Shown: positions 1 through 12,434 of the stretch, in pieces
Layout: each line of letters opens with the position of its first letter
How positions within the stretch are numbered: the stretch's first letter is position 1
Assembly: GCA_030770545.1 (NCBI GenBank)
Contig: CM061090.1
Span: 16,836,501-16,900,500, forward strand
Source: Macropodus opercularis
Lineage: Eukaryota > Chordata > Actinopteri > Anabantiformes > Osphronemidae
Length of the DNA: 64,000 nucleotides
Direction: 5' to 3'
Notes under the pieces: generated by a model
The model's database searches: none
Seen by the model: the letters and a program-made list of their open reading frames with translations, nothing else
What the model was told of the DNA's origin: nothing
Made by a program: the position numbers and the translations under genes

Positions 1-2276
1 CCCCTGTTTCTGTGGATGGTGGTGTTGTTACTGTAGCAGGTTCATATGTGGATGCTATAGATTGACTTGATGCATGTGGTGCAGTTGTGGGCACAGTTGC
101 TATTGTGTATGCAGTAGTTACAGATGGTGAAGTTTGTGTTGGAGTTATTTGTATTGGTGTTTTGGCTGATTCCGCTGATGCTGTGCTGTGAATGGTTGGT
201 GATGTCTCAGTGTAGTTTAAAGTTGTGAGTAGTTCTACTGGTACCGTTGTTGTTGTTTCTGCCGTATTTAGTTCTGTGTTTCCAGATGCTGCTTCTTCAG
301 TCGTTTGTGTTCCATCAGTACTTTGATTGTTCTTAGTTTGTGCGGATGTTGTTACAGACAGTACAGCTTGAGTTGAACTACTTTGTGATGGGGTTGTGGT
401 TAATTGTGTTGCTAAAAATGTTTGTTTATCTTGTTGATATGTTGTTGATATTGCAAGGTTTGTTATTGTTGGTGCTTCTGTTTTTGCTGGTTGTGTTATG
501 ATGGTTGCTGCTTCAGTTGTGGATACTAAGTCAGTTTGTGCAGACATTGCAAGATTTAGTGTAGATACATGAGAACTGATTGAAATTCCATTTGTTGATT
601 CATTAGTTGCAGAAGATATAGTTTGTCCTGGAACTTGTGGAAATTGTGAGATATTGCTTGAGCTCTGTGGTGGCGTTTCATTTGATGGTGTACTTTGAAT
701 GGATGTTGTTACCAACCCATTGTGTGTTGATGCTGTGCTGTCAGTTGTGGGAGGTATATCTGCTAATGTTGACGCTGGAGCTTCCTCTGCTACAGAGATT
801 GTTGTTTGCTGTGATTGTGTTAGTATAACTGGGCTTCCTGTTTGTGCTTCTGGAATTATGGATGGTGTAGTTTGTGTTGCTGAGGCTTCTGATTCTTTCA
901 AAAATGGAATCGTTTCTGCTGGAGTGATTTGTGCAGGTCCTGTGGTTGATTCTGATGTTGTGCTGAGGCTCGTTTGTTTTAAAGTTGAGGACGGTTCTGC
1001 TGGTATTGTTGTAGGTGAAGACGCTGTATTTTGTGTCATTGTAGTAGATGGTGTGGTTTGGACAGATAGTTGTGGTTGTGCTGTTTTGTTAGTCGTTTGC
1101 TCTGTCAGAGTTTCTAGGGGTTTCAGTGGTGTGGTGGGTATTTCACTTGATGCTGATGTTCCTTGATCTGCTTTTTGAGTAGTTAACTCAACTGTGTCTG
1201 CTCCAGTTGCAGATTCTATAGATAAAGATAATGTTGCATTGGTCACTGTTGTTATCGATTGGGTTGACAATGTAAAATTTGTTAACATGTCACTTAGTAT
1301 TGTAGTAGTTGCAGAATTCGCTTGGTCTGGAGTTGTTGATTTTGTGGTTACATCTGTAATTTGTGTCGATCCTTGTTGTGTTTCAGTGGACTGTGAAGTA
1401 TCAGTTGATGTGGTGTCTGGCCCACTGTGTGTTGGTGCTGTGCTCTGAATTGTCAGTAAATCATCACTAGTTGAAGGAGTTGTTGTCTTCGTTCCTGTGG
1501 GAGCTGTTGGTTGTGTTCCAGTTGTGTTTGTTACAGTCGCTGATGTCATGGACTGAGATGAACCAGCCACTGGAATATTGGTGGTCTCTGGAATAACAGA
1601 TGAATTCTTGTCAGCTGTATTAACAGGGACCACATATGATGTTACATCTGACCCAGACGTATCCGTAAATGTATTGGCCTCTGTGGCTGGAGTCGCTGGA
1701 GTTGTCCCAGTTTGTGTAGATGACCGTTGCTTTGTTAGTGGCTGAGATGATAGAGGTTCCGTAAGCCCCGGCACTGAAATGCTTATGTTAACCTCAGTAG
1801 ATGCTGTAATCTTGAAGTGTAGTAAGCAGACAGCTGTGTGAGAGGGAAATCGAGGAAATGCAGATTTGATGTTATTCGATGAAATATCAACTCTGCAACT
1901 CAAACTGAAATTGAAGTTTGAATGAGGGAGCTGTTTATCTACCTAGACATACTGTATGTGGAAAGTGGAAATTTATAGTGGAACTCTTTTATTGTTGTCA
2001 AAGAGATTTGTGTTTTGTTTTTTTCAAACGCTAAATTATACATCTTAGCTAGTTTAATAAACTGTATAGTGAGAAGCATTACATTTTGTCCTACTTTGAG
2101 TTACAGTGCTCTTTATATTAAGAGTTGGAGATGATAACTTGACAGATAATATCTATTAGCAATTTTCTATGTTGCATGTATTTTTTTTCTTCTATGTCTG
2201 TTTGCAAATTGTTAGTGATTGTTGCTAGGCAACTCGACTCACCTGCTAGTAGGCTTAGAGGTAATCCAAAGATCAT
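1..2276 (-). CDS. Mucin-like secreted Thr/Ser-rich protein, 3-prime truncated by window edge
   Basis: Two exons are visible: 2243-2276 (start codon plus most of a signal peptide, MIFGLPLSLLA) and 1833 down to the window edge. The intron is phase 1 with a GTGAGT donor and a CACACAG acceptor. Read across the junction the N-terminus continues AVCLLHFKITAS, a good signal peptide, and then over 590 residues rich in Thr, Ser, Pro, Ala and Gln with scattered N-glycosylation sites and no stop wherever I translated it. Unlike its two neighbours the repeat is irregular, not a clean minisatellite. Position, strand and the phase-1 signal-peptide intron match the two SEA mucin genes to its right, so I infer a third paralogue whose SEA domain lies outside the window. 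A second in-frame ATG at 2312 would add 12 polar residues before the signal; I prefer 2276 because it puts the hydrophobic core at the N-terminus. Likely an O-glycosylated secreted or surface protein. Confidence 0.72.
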
Positions 2277-2312
2277 CTTGGCCCGTGGTTGTGATCCATT
2301 AGTAGCAGTCAT

Positions 2313-3579
2313 AGCTGGTAACAACACACATATTTTCTGTTAAACTGAATGATGCTAAACTCTGTCCTGTTGTACTTCAAAGACAGACTTTCTTGCTTCA
2401 GATGGTTTATCCATTAAAATGTCTTTAAACACTTCTTCATATTTAAGAAGATAAAGTAGATGAATTCCACACATTAAATAGATTGCACTAGTAAAACACT
2501 TACTTATAGGCTTCTTTTGTACTAATTAATGTGCAGTACATGCAGCACCACGCCCACAGATATACTTACTGTGCCTGTCCTCACTCAAGAAGTAATTTAC
2601 AAGGTGACAGCTGTAACCTTACCTTACCTTTTGTTCTCAAGAATTCTGATCCTATCTGGTTCAGGTTATTTCTTGTTTTTGTTGTGAATAAGTCATTGGT
2701 TACTTCATTCAGTCATTAACCGTTTTATACTGCACTTATATACTTCAACAGTTCTACCCTACGGCCCAAAAAGCAACAACAATTTGATGTTAATCTCCTG
2801 CAAAATATAATTGAAGGGACAAAATAATACACGTCTTAAAGATTGTTCACATGTAGATTTTATGAGTAAGCGACACCACTTCCTGCTGCGTTTTGTTCAA
2901 CGTGGTGGAGTATCTTATTCGTAACGCATTTTCAAATTACCACATGTAGTTGGAAAATTTTGATGGTTGTCAAACATTTAGATTTCCTTCAGAGGGTTTC
3001 ATAAAAAATGTCTAATCAATCCTCAACATTTAATCCAAAAGAGTTTCTTCAAAACCACAGCCTTTTTTATTTTTGTTTGGGAAATGCGATGCAAAGGTCA
3101 TGTCACATGGCTAGAAATAGGTAAAGCTTAAAATGAACTTTAATTAATTTATTTTTCTATGATTAGATCAGTATTATGATACGATATAAGATAAGTCATT
3201 CATGAAAGACCAATGACAGACTCCATCATTTAAGTGGAAGCTAGAAAAGATTTGTTACTCATGTCCAGCTGGTTGTGCTCCAAGTAGCTTTCCACTAGAA
3301 ATAGCCCTGCCCATGAGAAATAGCTCAACAGGCTGATCAGTATCAAAGAGCTTTAGTACGCTGTAGTAGCCTGCGATTTACTAAAGCACCTTTAATTAAA
3401 GCAAAGCAAAAAGTTGAAAACAATAACAGGGATTTGTACATTACATAATGTTACAAAATGTGTATAAACATTAATGTGGAAAATAATGGGCTGGAATCTC
3501 ATTTGAGATGGCACAGCCCAGCAGCGTTCATAGTTTTTATTGTCTTTCTCCCTCTTCTCTTTATGTCTCTCTCTCTCTC

Positions 3580-3625
<46 letters not shown>

Positions 3626-6180
3626 GATGGACCAAGTAGATAAGGTACTTCAGTGCAGAAAAGTGTAAATATTTTAAGTGATACAATCTAAAAATCACAC
3701 TCACCTTTCAAAAGTGTTGAACAGACGGACTCGAGTATGTGAATTGTCATTACGCTGTTAAAAATGAACTACAAACAAAAGAACTAAGTACAGATGTCAC
3801 ACATAACCAGTTTTTCCTGCTTTAAAAACACTGCAGCATGTACCAGTGCAACAACACCCTGAACAGGAAGTCAGTGTTTATTCAGGGTATAGTTAATTTT
3901 AGTAACTGGTAAGTAATTTTTGTAAATTGTTAATTACAATGAGTAGGTATTATTCCATAACATTAGCTAAACTAATGCTTATCTTTAAAAGGTTTTGCTG
4001 AGAACGGTATGTTCAGTAGGTCTGGTTTTATCTCAGTGTTCGTTTTTATGGCACTTCTTGACACAGCGCTACACGTTTAATAATATTAATGTTAATAACA
4101 ACAAAAATAGCAAAATGTTGAAGCCTTTCAGGCAAATTGATATTAAATAAAGTTAATTGACTTTAATCACTGCCTGTAAACTGAGAAGCAAACAGAAAAG
4201 AGGAGGGTTGCATTCTCAGAATATTCCTGTGCCAAGTTTCATTCGATACAATAGCTTTACTTACTGTAGAAGGTATTTTGATTTGTTGCCAATCATAATT
4301 TCAAAGCTTTGTAAATAATTCAAAAGTTAATCACCTTAAGACTCTGGGACTTGTAAGTGCTAAAGAATTTATCAGCAATTTCCCAGACTGAACAATTCAT
4401 CTTTTGTAACACACCACATGTGGCACACACAATGTCCACAGTTGAATCCACTCCATGGGTATATTTAAGAAGTTTAATCTAACATTTTGGTTTAAGATGA
4501 AAAGCATGAGACAAAAGTCAGTATTATAAGCCTTTTTATACTCAGCAAGCACATTTAATCTTTTTTGCCCGATCCCCTGCATATGGGCTGCTTTCTGTGA
4601 CCTGATCTGTCTGTGACCTGGGTTCCCTAAGATGATGCTTTTATACGTCATTTTACTGACCTGTTGCTTATTGACCTAGTACTTGTTATTAAAATGTGAG
4701 CTTTTCAGATCTTGAGTAAACCGTAATCATCTCCTCATTAATTAAAATTTTCACAAGATCTTAGTTTGACATATTGTGAATATTTCCTTCCCTTTCTGCT
4801 TTGTTCCACTTAGATCTAAACAACAACTCTCATTTCATCCTACCTTCCTCAGGAATGTTATTAGCAAAGTCCCTTATTCTGCGTGAGGATGCATGCAGAG
4901 CGGTATGTCACAGCACTCCCATCATCCCCTAAATAGCTTATATGTCATATGTAAATTGTCATTTAGCCAATCCTTGGTAGATTTACTGGTATATTTTGGG
5001 TCATTGTTATGTTGCATAGTCCGGTTCTGCATCGGCTTGAATTTTCTGACAGATAGTCACGACACCTCCGTGCTTCATCGTTGGTATGTATCAGTGGGCG
5101 GTATTTGGGTTAATTTATGGGTTGGCAACTCGTCAAAAAGATCTTCTATAACACGCTATAACAATAAATGTGTCACAGCATATGAATATTATGAATAGCT
5201 TTATTTCTGTGCCTTATTATTAAGAAGATATGTTTGGCTAGTTGCCAGCACTAATTAAAAAGCGTATGTAGTCACTGTTTAGTCAATTTAATGTATACAG
5301 TCCAATCCAAAAGGTAATGGTTTGTTGTTTACACTTTTGGGTTTATGATCAAGAGTATGGGACAGGTTTATTCTTTTTCCTTAGTATGGAGTTAAAGCTT
5401 GTTGTTTGCTGGGATTGCTTTAAAATGTCTGACCTCTATACAAAGCAAAATAAACCATCCACCCAGTTTAACAATTCCTCTGTAATGAAATCCATGCCCT
5501 ATTTTCTCTTCCCACTCTCTTTTAACCGTGTGACGTTAGTATGAGTTTAGAAAGAATGCAGTGACGATATCTCTTTTATGAGAGTTGTGCTGCTCGGGGC
5601 TTGTTTGGCTCGTGTGGTGTGTTGGTGTGATGCAAACAGTTGCCCCTTGGGGGCATTTGGATGGATTGATCTCTACCTTGATCTACTGGGACAGTCTAAA
5701 ACCTTCCACTTACTGCCTCTGCAAAGTTCTGTAGTTTTGTGTTTGGATAATAAACATTTAATTAGTTTTGGTGCTTTCATTTTTAAATAACTTTGAATTT
5801 ATAGTCTCTGGTTTGTGTAGGTCCTCTGATTGTCTCAAAAGTTAGTAAAAATGACTCCTTACAATGGTCATAGGAAATTTAAATTTGTATGCTTTCTTTC
5901 AGAAAAATGTAGCAAACCTGAACTTTTGGAACTTATTGTGAAAGTAAGTTTAATGAAATATTGTGTTTTAAGTATTGTGTAATAATGTTTTTGTTGTATT
6001 TAGTGCAATCATCTATATATGTGAATATACAAATTTTTAAATCATATATAAATGTGACTAAATGTGACTGGGTTTGTGAGGTTAGGACATTTGTTAAATG
6101 TATGTAAATGTTTTTTCAAGCAAATTTAGTTGTCAGCTTCACTGGGTCTATAGATCTTTTAGTTCTTGTAATGAAGGTTC
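2313..6180. other. Intergenic, no gene seen
   Basis: AT-rich single-copy-looking DNA upstream of the first mucin gene. I see no splice-bounded coding block. It holds one clear microsatellite (listed separately). The first mucin gene's promoter should lie in the first few hundred bases, but I could not match it to the TATA block of the other two copies. Confidence 0.5.
3565..3621. repeat. (TC)n/(CA)n compound microsatellite
   Basis: A run of TC dinucleotides passes into about 19 CA repeats. It is a simple sequence and likely length-polymorphic. Confidence 0.95.
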
Positions 6181-6189
6181 CTTCATTAC

Positions 6190-6523
6190 TAAGCATTGTT
6201 GTCTGTGGGTAGCTCATGTGACTTACCGTGTGTGTTTGGGCTAAAAGAGTCCCCTCTTCAACAGAGGCCATTTTAAAGGTTCTGGCCTGAACCAACTGCA
6301 GATTGGTGTGGGGTGAGGTTTGTACTCGTTAGGATATAGTTTGATTTAAATTACCGTAAATTATTTAGTAGTGAGGAATCACAGTATAAAAGGGCTGCCG
6401 GCTCAGTCAGTGGCTGCTATCTGTTTGTGTTTTATGTTTGTACTGTCGGTGAATAAACACCCCCTGTACATCTTATCTCGCTCTCAAGCCTACTGTTTTC
6501 CAGCCGTGACGGTCATCCTAACA
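6190..6523 (+). mobile_element. Possible solo LTR
   Basis: The block has LTR-like order. A TATAAAA box at 6385-6391 is followed about 65 bases later by AATAAA at 6452-6457, and then by a stretch that ends ATCCTAACA, compatible with a CA-terminated LTR end. I could not find a clean matching 5-prime TG end or a target-site duplication, so the left boundary is approximate. An alternative is a retrotransposon-derived promoter or polyadenylation unit, or a chance arrangement. Confidence 0.35.
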
Positions 6524-6899
6524 GTTCTATAAGTAATCGTAGGCAAGAACTTGAGAGGACTTAGCTTTATGCTATGTATATACTAGTATTCCTCAGATGT
6601 GTTAATCGATTTTTAATGGGAATGAAACTCTTCCTCATACCAATGACAGTAGCGATTATCTCATGGGCTTCCACATCAGCACTGACACTACTGTTTAGTT
6701 TACAGCAGACAGATACAGCAGCACCAGGCACAAAAATCACGTACCAAGACTTCAATTATTGATCCCTCTTTAAAATGATAAATATATGATCAGAAAAAAG
6801 CATTATATACATTACTGACTAATATTACTAACATACGTAACAAGAAGAAATGAAGACGAAGACAGTAAACAACTTCTGTATTTTGCAATCATTGTAGCA

Positions 6900-7437
6900 T
6901 CCAGCGGTCAGTGTGTACCGGTCAGTTGTGGTGAAGAGAGACCTGAGCTAAAAGGCAAAGCTCTCTATTTACTGGTCGATTTACGTTCCTACCCTCACCT
7001 ATGGTCATGAACTTTGGGTCATGACCGAAAGGACAAGATCTCGGATACAAGCGGCCGAAATGAGCTTCCTTCGCAGGGTGGCAGGGCGCACCCTTAGAGA
7101 TAGGGTGAGGAGCTCAGTCACTCAGGAGGAGCTCGGAGTAGAGCCGCTGCTCCTCCACATCTAGGGGAGTCAGTTGAGGTGGCTTGGACACCTATTTAGG
7201 ATGCCTCCTGGACGCCTCCCTGGGGAGGTATTCCGGGCATGTCCAACTGGGAGGAGGCCCCGGGGAAGACCCAGAACACACTGGAGAGACTATGTTTCTC
7301 GGCTGGCCTGGGAACGCCTCGGGGTCCCCCCGGAAGAGCTGTCCAGGGAGAGGGAAGTGTGGGGCTCTCTGCTCAGACTGCTACCCCCGCGACCTGGCCC
7401 CGGATAAAGCGGAAGAAGATGGATGGATGGATGGATG
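6900..7437 (+). mobile_element. 3-prime end of a non-LTR retrotransposon (LINE), decayed
   Basis: The plus strand encodes the C-terminus of a LINE polyprotein: a segment with YVPTLTYGHELWVMTERTRS, then RRVAGRTLRDRVRSS, then RWLGHLFRMPPGRLPGEVFR and a basic RRPRGRPRTHWRDYVSRL tail. This is the end of a reverse transcriptase ORF common in fish genomes. An in-frame TAG at about 7162 interrupts it and the 5-prime part is missing. It ends in a short (GGAT)n run at 7420-7437, as LINEs with microsatellite tails do. The family is not certain. It is not a host gene. Confidence 0.8.
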
Positions 7438-7679
7438 TAGCATCCAGAAATTATGCAGATAGCAATATTATTCTGTTTACAATTTCACTGTGTTTTCATA
7501 AAATGTTATTGCTAAAAAGAACGTAGCTATCTGATACACATGCAAATTGTTAGAGGTACTCTCTACATGACAGAGTACATATCTGGCAATGCTGCATAAG
7601 AAGAGTAGGTTGCCATTTGTGTGCCATTAAGATGTGGAATCGGACAGAAACATGAATGTATGTGAAACTGTCACGTGTT

Positions 7680-7800
7680 ACAGCGAAAACCACACATTAA
7701 ACACCTTCCGTTCACTATTTCTAACAAAGACATCATGGTTAGAATCAAAACTCTCACATTTGGACACAACAAAGCACAGTTCTCTACTCTTGATCTTTTG
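7680..7800 (-). mobile_element. Short Tc1-like transposon relic
   Basis: On the plus strand this reads like the reverse complement of the middle of a Tc1-family transposase gene (segments such as ACACATT, CTTCCGTTCACT and AAAACTCTCACATTTGGAC in the order seen in fish Tc1 copies). It has many substitutions, no open frame and no terminal repeats. Identified from recall of the family only. Confidence 0.45.
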
Positions 7801-9449
7801 TCTATCATTTGTGTTTCTGTCCATCAAGCAAATTTCAGAATTTCTTTCTTCTTAGGTGTGTCTGCCCTTAGGTCTTCTTAGGTTCAGCCTGTTGTTCATT
7901 CAAACAAAAGGCTTCTTGCCAGATTTTAAGCTTAAGGAGTCACTCCTCAGCATTGAATGCTGAAATATCTCTGCCACTTGACACACACTGTGTTTTATCG
8001 GGTATCTGTGGTACCTAAGGCTGGAATTTATAATGAACTCTTCTAAAGCAGAAATAACTCTCAAGTAACTGCCTTTTTACTTTTCTTTAGACAATCAATG
8101 AGGCAGTTTCATTGAAAGCCGCTGAGATTTATTTAAGAGTCACTGTCTCTTTTTGCACAGTACCATGGCTACTGACACACAGTTTCTCTGCACAAGGCAA
8201 CTAATAGTCTAAATCACATTTAGAAGAGAAGACATGTCATGTAGTCAAACTAAAATGAGTAAAAGCAGCTGAGGTGTGTCTAAATATGCGTGCAGTCAAA
8301 ACTCAATTTACAATGTAAACGTTCCTGTATTTTAAATCCTGCTGGTTCTGTGTCTATATGCCTGTATTTTAAACATGTATTTTTTTTGTTATTTACAAAG
8401 TAAATAAATAAATAAATATAGTAATGCTGTAAATTTACATTTTAAATATTATGTTTACAACATAATTTTATTCTACTCTGCTTTTAATAATAAAATGTGT
8501 ATGTGTCTTGAATGAGAATAAAATTAAATGAAACCATGTGTCATTCATGAATTATTATTCATACAAATTTGTAACAGAAGACAAAGGACTTCACAGCAGA
8601 AATTACATTTATTAATTACATTGTATTTATAGTAAAAGAGAACTGATTGGATCACATTTCAGCTGTAATTGCTGGGTTAAGTGTGACGTTGGATAAAGCT
8701 GATTAAAATGATTTGGGTCAAAGAGAAGCAGATTTTTTAATGATGATGTGATTTAAGTAATAACTGTCTGGTACTTTTCCAGGTGAAACTTTAGAAGCAT
8801 ACAAATCTCGGGCTAGGCTTTGATCTCTGACAGCTGAGGCCTTGTGCCTCAGCAAATATGTTTGTGAGTGAGTCAACCTGGGAGGGGACTTTTATACGTT
8901 ACACAAGTGTGTGACTGGGAGCTGTTGTATCCATCACAGTTGAATTTGCCCAAGACATCAGCTTCTTCATATGAAGGCAAATGTAGGGAAGAAACAATGA
9001 GCAAAATTAACAGCAACCTGTTTTACTAGAAGGACCTTGAGTGGAATTTATAACAGGAAATTGTATAACTGGAAAATTAACAATAAATACAACAACACTT
9101 TTTTTTGGAACCTACAAATGTAGGAATTGTGTGTACTGGAATAAAACAGATGGACAAATTACCATCATAACACAGAGAGTACAAGTACAAGTGCTGGAAA
9201 ACCTGTTGAGAAGAGAGACGAGCTGTTCCTTTTATGTCATCCCCACTTTTGGCTGTACGCCATTAGCAAAGAATCTGAAATACTATCTTGACTGAGACCA
9301 TAAATAAGAGCAGGAACAACCAGGTAATATAAAGGACAGATTAGCTCAAGATTGTTTCACTCCACATTTTGAACATTCTTCAAAGCACAGTCTCAGATCT
9401 GAAGGGTTTCTGAGAAAAAGCATGCAGGCAACCTGGAAACTGTGTTTTC
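7801..9449. other. Intergenic, no gene seen
   Basis: AT-rich DNA without recognisable exons, RNA genes or transposon ends. Short open stretches near 9041-9295 have no family resemblance and no splice context. Confidence 0.5.
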
Positions 9450-9720
9450 TGAGCCGTGTCTCCTCTCAGCCTTTGGTATTATGTGATATTACTTATATAA
9501 TTGACCTTCTCATCTTTCTGATGTTCCCATTTTTGGGATTGCTACTGTTTATCTGTTACTATGGCCTTTGTCCTCTGGTTGTCTATTTCCAACAGCCATT
9601 ACCAGGTGGTCAGTCTGGATCTGGAAGTCCTGCAGGACTTTTGGGGGTATACCTCACTTTGGAGTTTCAGGCGATAGATGTTCCTGGACATCACACCAGC
9701 CACTTGGTGGCTTCTTCATC
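9450..9720 (-). mobile_element. Relic of a LINE with a C-terminal endonuclease-like domain
   Basis: The minus strand contains KVLQDFQIQTDHLVMA followed by a region that, allowing frameshifts, resembles the end of fish LINE ORFs of the kind with a restriction-like C-terminal domain. At DNA level, pieces such as GCAATCCC, GGAACATCAGAAAGA and AATACCAAAGGCTGAGAG occur in the expected order. It is frameshifted and truncated. The match is by recall, so the exact family and limits are uncertain. Confidence 0.45.
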
Positions 9721-10908
9721 AGTTTTGTCACACTTAACCCAGCAATTACAGCTGAACTATGTGGTTTCACGTATGACTTTCCTGCTAGAAGTCTACAGTT
9801 CTCTTAAAGCTCTGGATCAGAATGTCCTCTGAATCACATGGTTGTACTGTGTGTAAGATATTACCTTTGGGGTCATTGCCAGGTTTGTGTCAAACATAGA
9901 ATCCACCTTGCTGTGACGTCTTATAGGGTGTGTCCACCCTGGCAGTTGAAAAATGTTGGGCGAGCCAGCAGTGTGCACAGATGTGGGAGGTTTGAGCACA
10001 GATGTCAAAGTGTTATGACTGGTTACTGCTGTATCCACTTCACTCCAAAATGTAAAGGTTGCAACAGGTTTTGTGTGCAGCATAACCTCAATTAAATGAT
10101 TAGAAGCACTTGGTGTTGGTTTGATGGTGCTAAAAACAAATCTAGACTGAAACTGTGAATCAGTGTGAATTTGGAAACAAAAGATTACAGCTGCTATCTG
10201 TATAGTCCTAGAGTAGTTCTAATCTACTGTAATTTTAACTGATAACTGTACAGCTCAAAGAAGGGGTTTAGCCCTTAAACCTTGTGTATGAGACCTGCCC
10301 ATTTTTTTTACCCTTCAACTTGTCCAATATAAGATTAACACCACCAGGTGGCGTAATTGTTCTCTCTAACTGGTCCAATGTTGTCCGTAAATTGTTAGGA
10401 TTTTTAGGAGTTTTTTTTTTTAGGAGCAAAGTCGTTAATATGACCTCAGACTGACACGTGAGCCACTCATTTATTAACAGAATATGTTTATATATGATAA
10501 GGTTCTGGGATTTAATGGTTCATACAGTATTTTGTTAGTTAGTTGTCTTTGTTTTTAGTAGCTCCTCTGGTTGACTTTTGATTGATGTAGCTGTATTTTA
10601 CGTTGTCAGGGAGGAGACAATGCCTGTTTGGGCGTGTGATAGCTTCAGAGAGGTGACGGCAGTAGAGAAACTGCACGGACGAGTGTAGGACTCCCTCTCT
10701 GTGTCCTGGGCTCTGCTCTATATTGCTGGAGGTCAGGGCTTCTAATAAACACATATTCTTAAATAAGACAGTGGGATGGATGCTATATGTTTTAATTCAT
10801 GCAATTTGTCCCCTACTTTTTAATATATTGTATCCATTTCTAACTATGTGCACAGCTTTGTATGTTTAAATACAGTTGCATGTTGCCTGCTGTAATCCAG
10901 GTAACATA

Positions 10909-11238
10909 CACTGCCAAACGTATTTGCTCACCCATCCAAATAATAGGAATCAATGCACAAAGCAAGGTCCATAAAGACTGAGTCTGGTGTAGATGAACTT
11001 GACAGGCAGAGACTCATCCAACATCAGTGTGTGACCTCACAAATACGCTTCTGTAAGAATTGTCAAAACTTCCCATAAACACACTCCTAAACCTTGTGGA
11101 CAGCCTCAACAGAAGAGCGGAAGCTGTTATAGCGGCGAAGGCTGGAGCAACGTCATATTGAACCATGTGAACTAGGAATGAGATGTCACTTAAGTTCATA
11201 GTCAGGGCAGGTGAGCAAATACGTTTGGCAATATAGTG
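10909..11238. mobile_element. Tc1/mariner-type MITE with intact terminal inverted repeats
   Basis: The ends are inverted copies. The right end read inward on the minus strand is CACTATATTGCCAAACGTAT followed by TTGCTCACC; the left end is CACTGCCAAACGTATTTGCT followed by CACC. They are identical except that five bases (ATATT) are missing from the left copy. The element is flanked on both sides by TA, the Tc1/mariner target duplication. It is 330 bases long with no usable transposase frame, so it is non-autonomous. Confidence 0.85.
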
Positions 11239-12434
11239 TATTTCTCTATGACCACTGGAGTCTCTAACGTCACATTTGTGATTATGGAGTTGTCAGAGTG
11301 AGTGTGTACATGTATTACTAATTGGGAAATAATATAAAATATTAGAGACCCTAGAAGACCTTGAGTTAGTGTTCAGAGTTCTGTTACCTACAATATGAAC
11401 TCAGGCACCTTTTCTGCAAATTCTAGGTTTTGGGCTACAGATGATATTTAACTAATTCTGAAATTTCTTTTTCACTGTCTGCATGTACAAGAAAACTTTG
11501 GGGTCACAAACATACGCTAAAGCAAACACAACAGGACAGATGTTGATACTCTTGTTAAATTACCATGATGAACCATGTTGTATTTTTGTGCCAAGGCTCT
11601 TTCAACACCTGCAAGTTTCTATGAAGGTGAGTTCAAACCCAACTCAGCTAGTCACGTAATTTTGGCTAGTTGCAGTACACAAAGACTAATGACGTCAATA
11701 TACTGGCACATGAAATAAATATTGCTGCGTCCTCGTCATGTGGTCTTAATTTGTGCCACGCCTCACCCTACCGCATTCGCTTTCATCGCTGTTACTGTAA
11801 CGTTAATGTGCTGCTCAACAAATGTGCTGCTGCGAGAGAGAGACTGCTCTATAATGTTTGAGACAAAGGCCCATTGTTTATGTTGTTTTTTTATGTTTTG
11901 CAAGTTTTAAGTAAAAGCTCATGGTCAAGTTTTATTTAAGGGAATATTAATAGCTGTGAGTCTGCAGCAGAAAAAATGTGATGCAGACCTTGATCAACAG
12001 ATGTTTGAACACTTCACTTATAACTTACTTCACTTACTGTGTCTGCATAGTTACAGGCTGATCACTGTTCACCACAACATTAAAGCCACCAAGTGATGTT
12101 GATGCTCATTTGATTTTTAAAAATTTATTTCATATATGAAAACAAATACAAAAGCTATAAATGTGTCAGGAACAAAATCTTACGGACAAGTGATCAGTAA
12201 GTACATAGTGAGACAAGTTTTGTTTACATGTAAGTACATACTGTATTTTCATTGCCTTTAATAAAAGCATCTTCATTTCACAGACATATAAAACCACTTG
12301 AAATCATATAAAAGACTTAGCATTTATGATAATAGAATAGAAAGTTAGAACCATGACTGGCTAATCATTTGGAACTTGATGTATTTCATCAAGTCCTTTC
12401 TCAGGCCAGTAACTCTGAGGCATCAGCACTGGAA
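11239..12434. other. Intergenic and 3-prime flank of the second mucin gene
   Basis: No coding block seen. On the minus strand an AATAAA (plus-strand TTTATT, 12124-12129) lies about 300 bases past the stop codon of the second mucin gene and is the best candidate for its polyadenylation signal. Confidence 0.5.

Noticed and set aside
6574..6762. Overlapping sense and antisense 62-codon frames
   Set aside because: No homology, no splice context; chance open stretches in AT-rich DNA.
9422..9832. 136-codon hydrophobic plus-strand frame
   Set aside because: Antisense to a decayed LINE relic; hydrophobicity comes from the complementary sequence.
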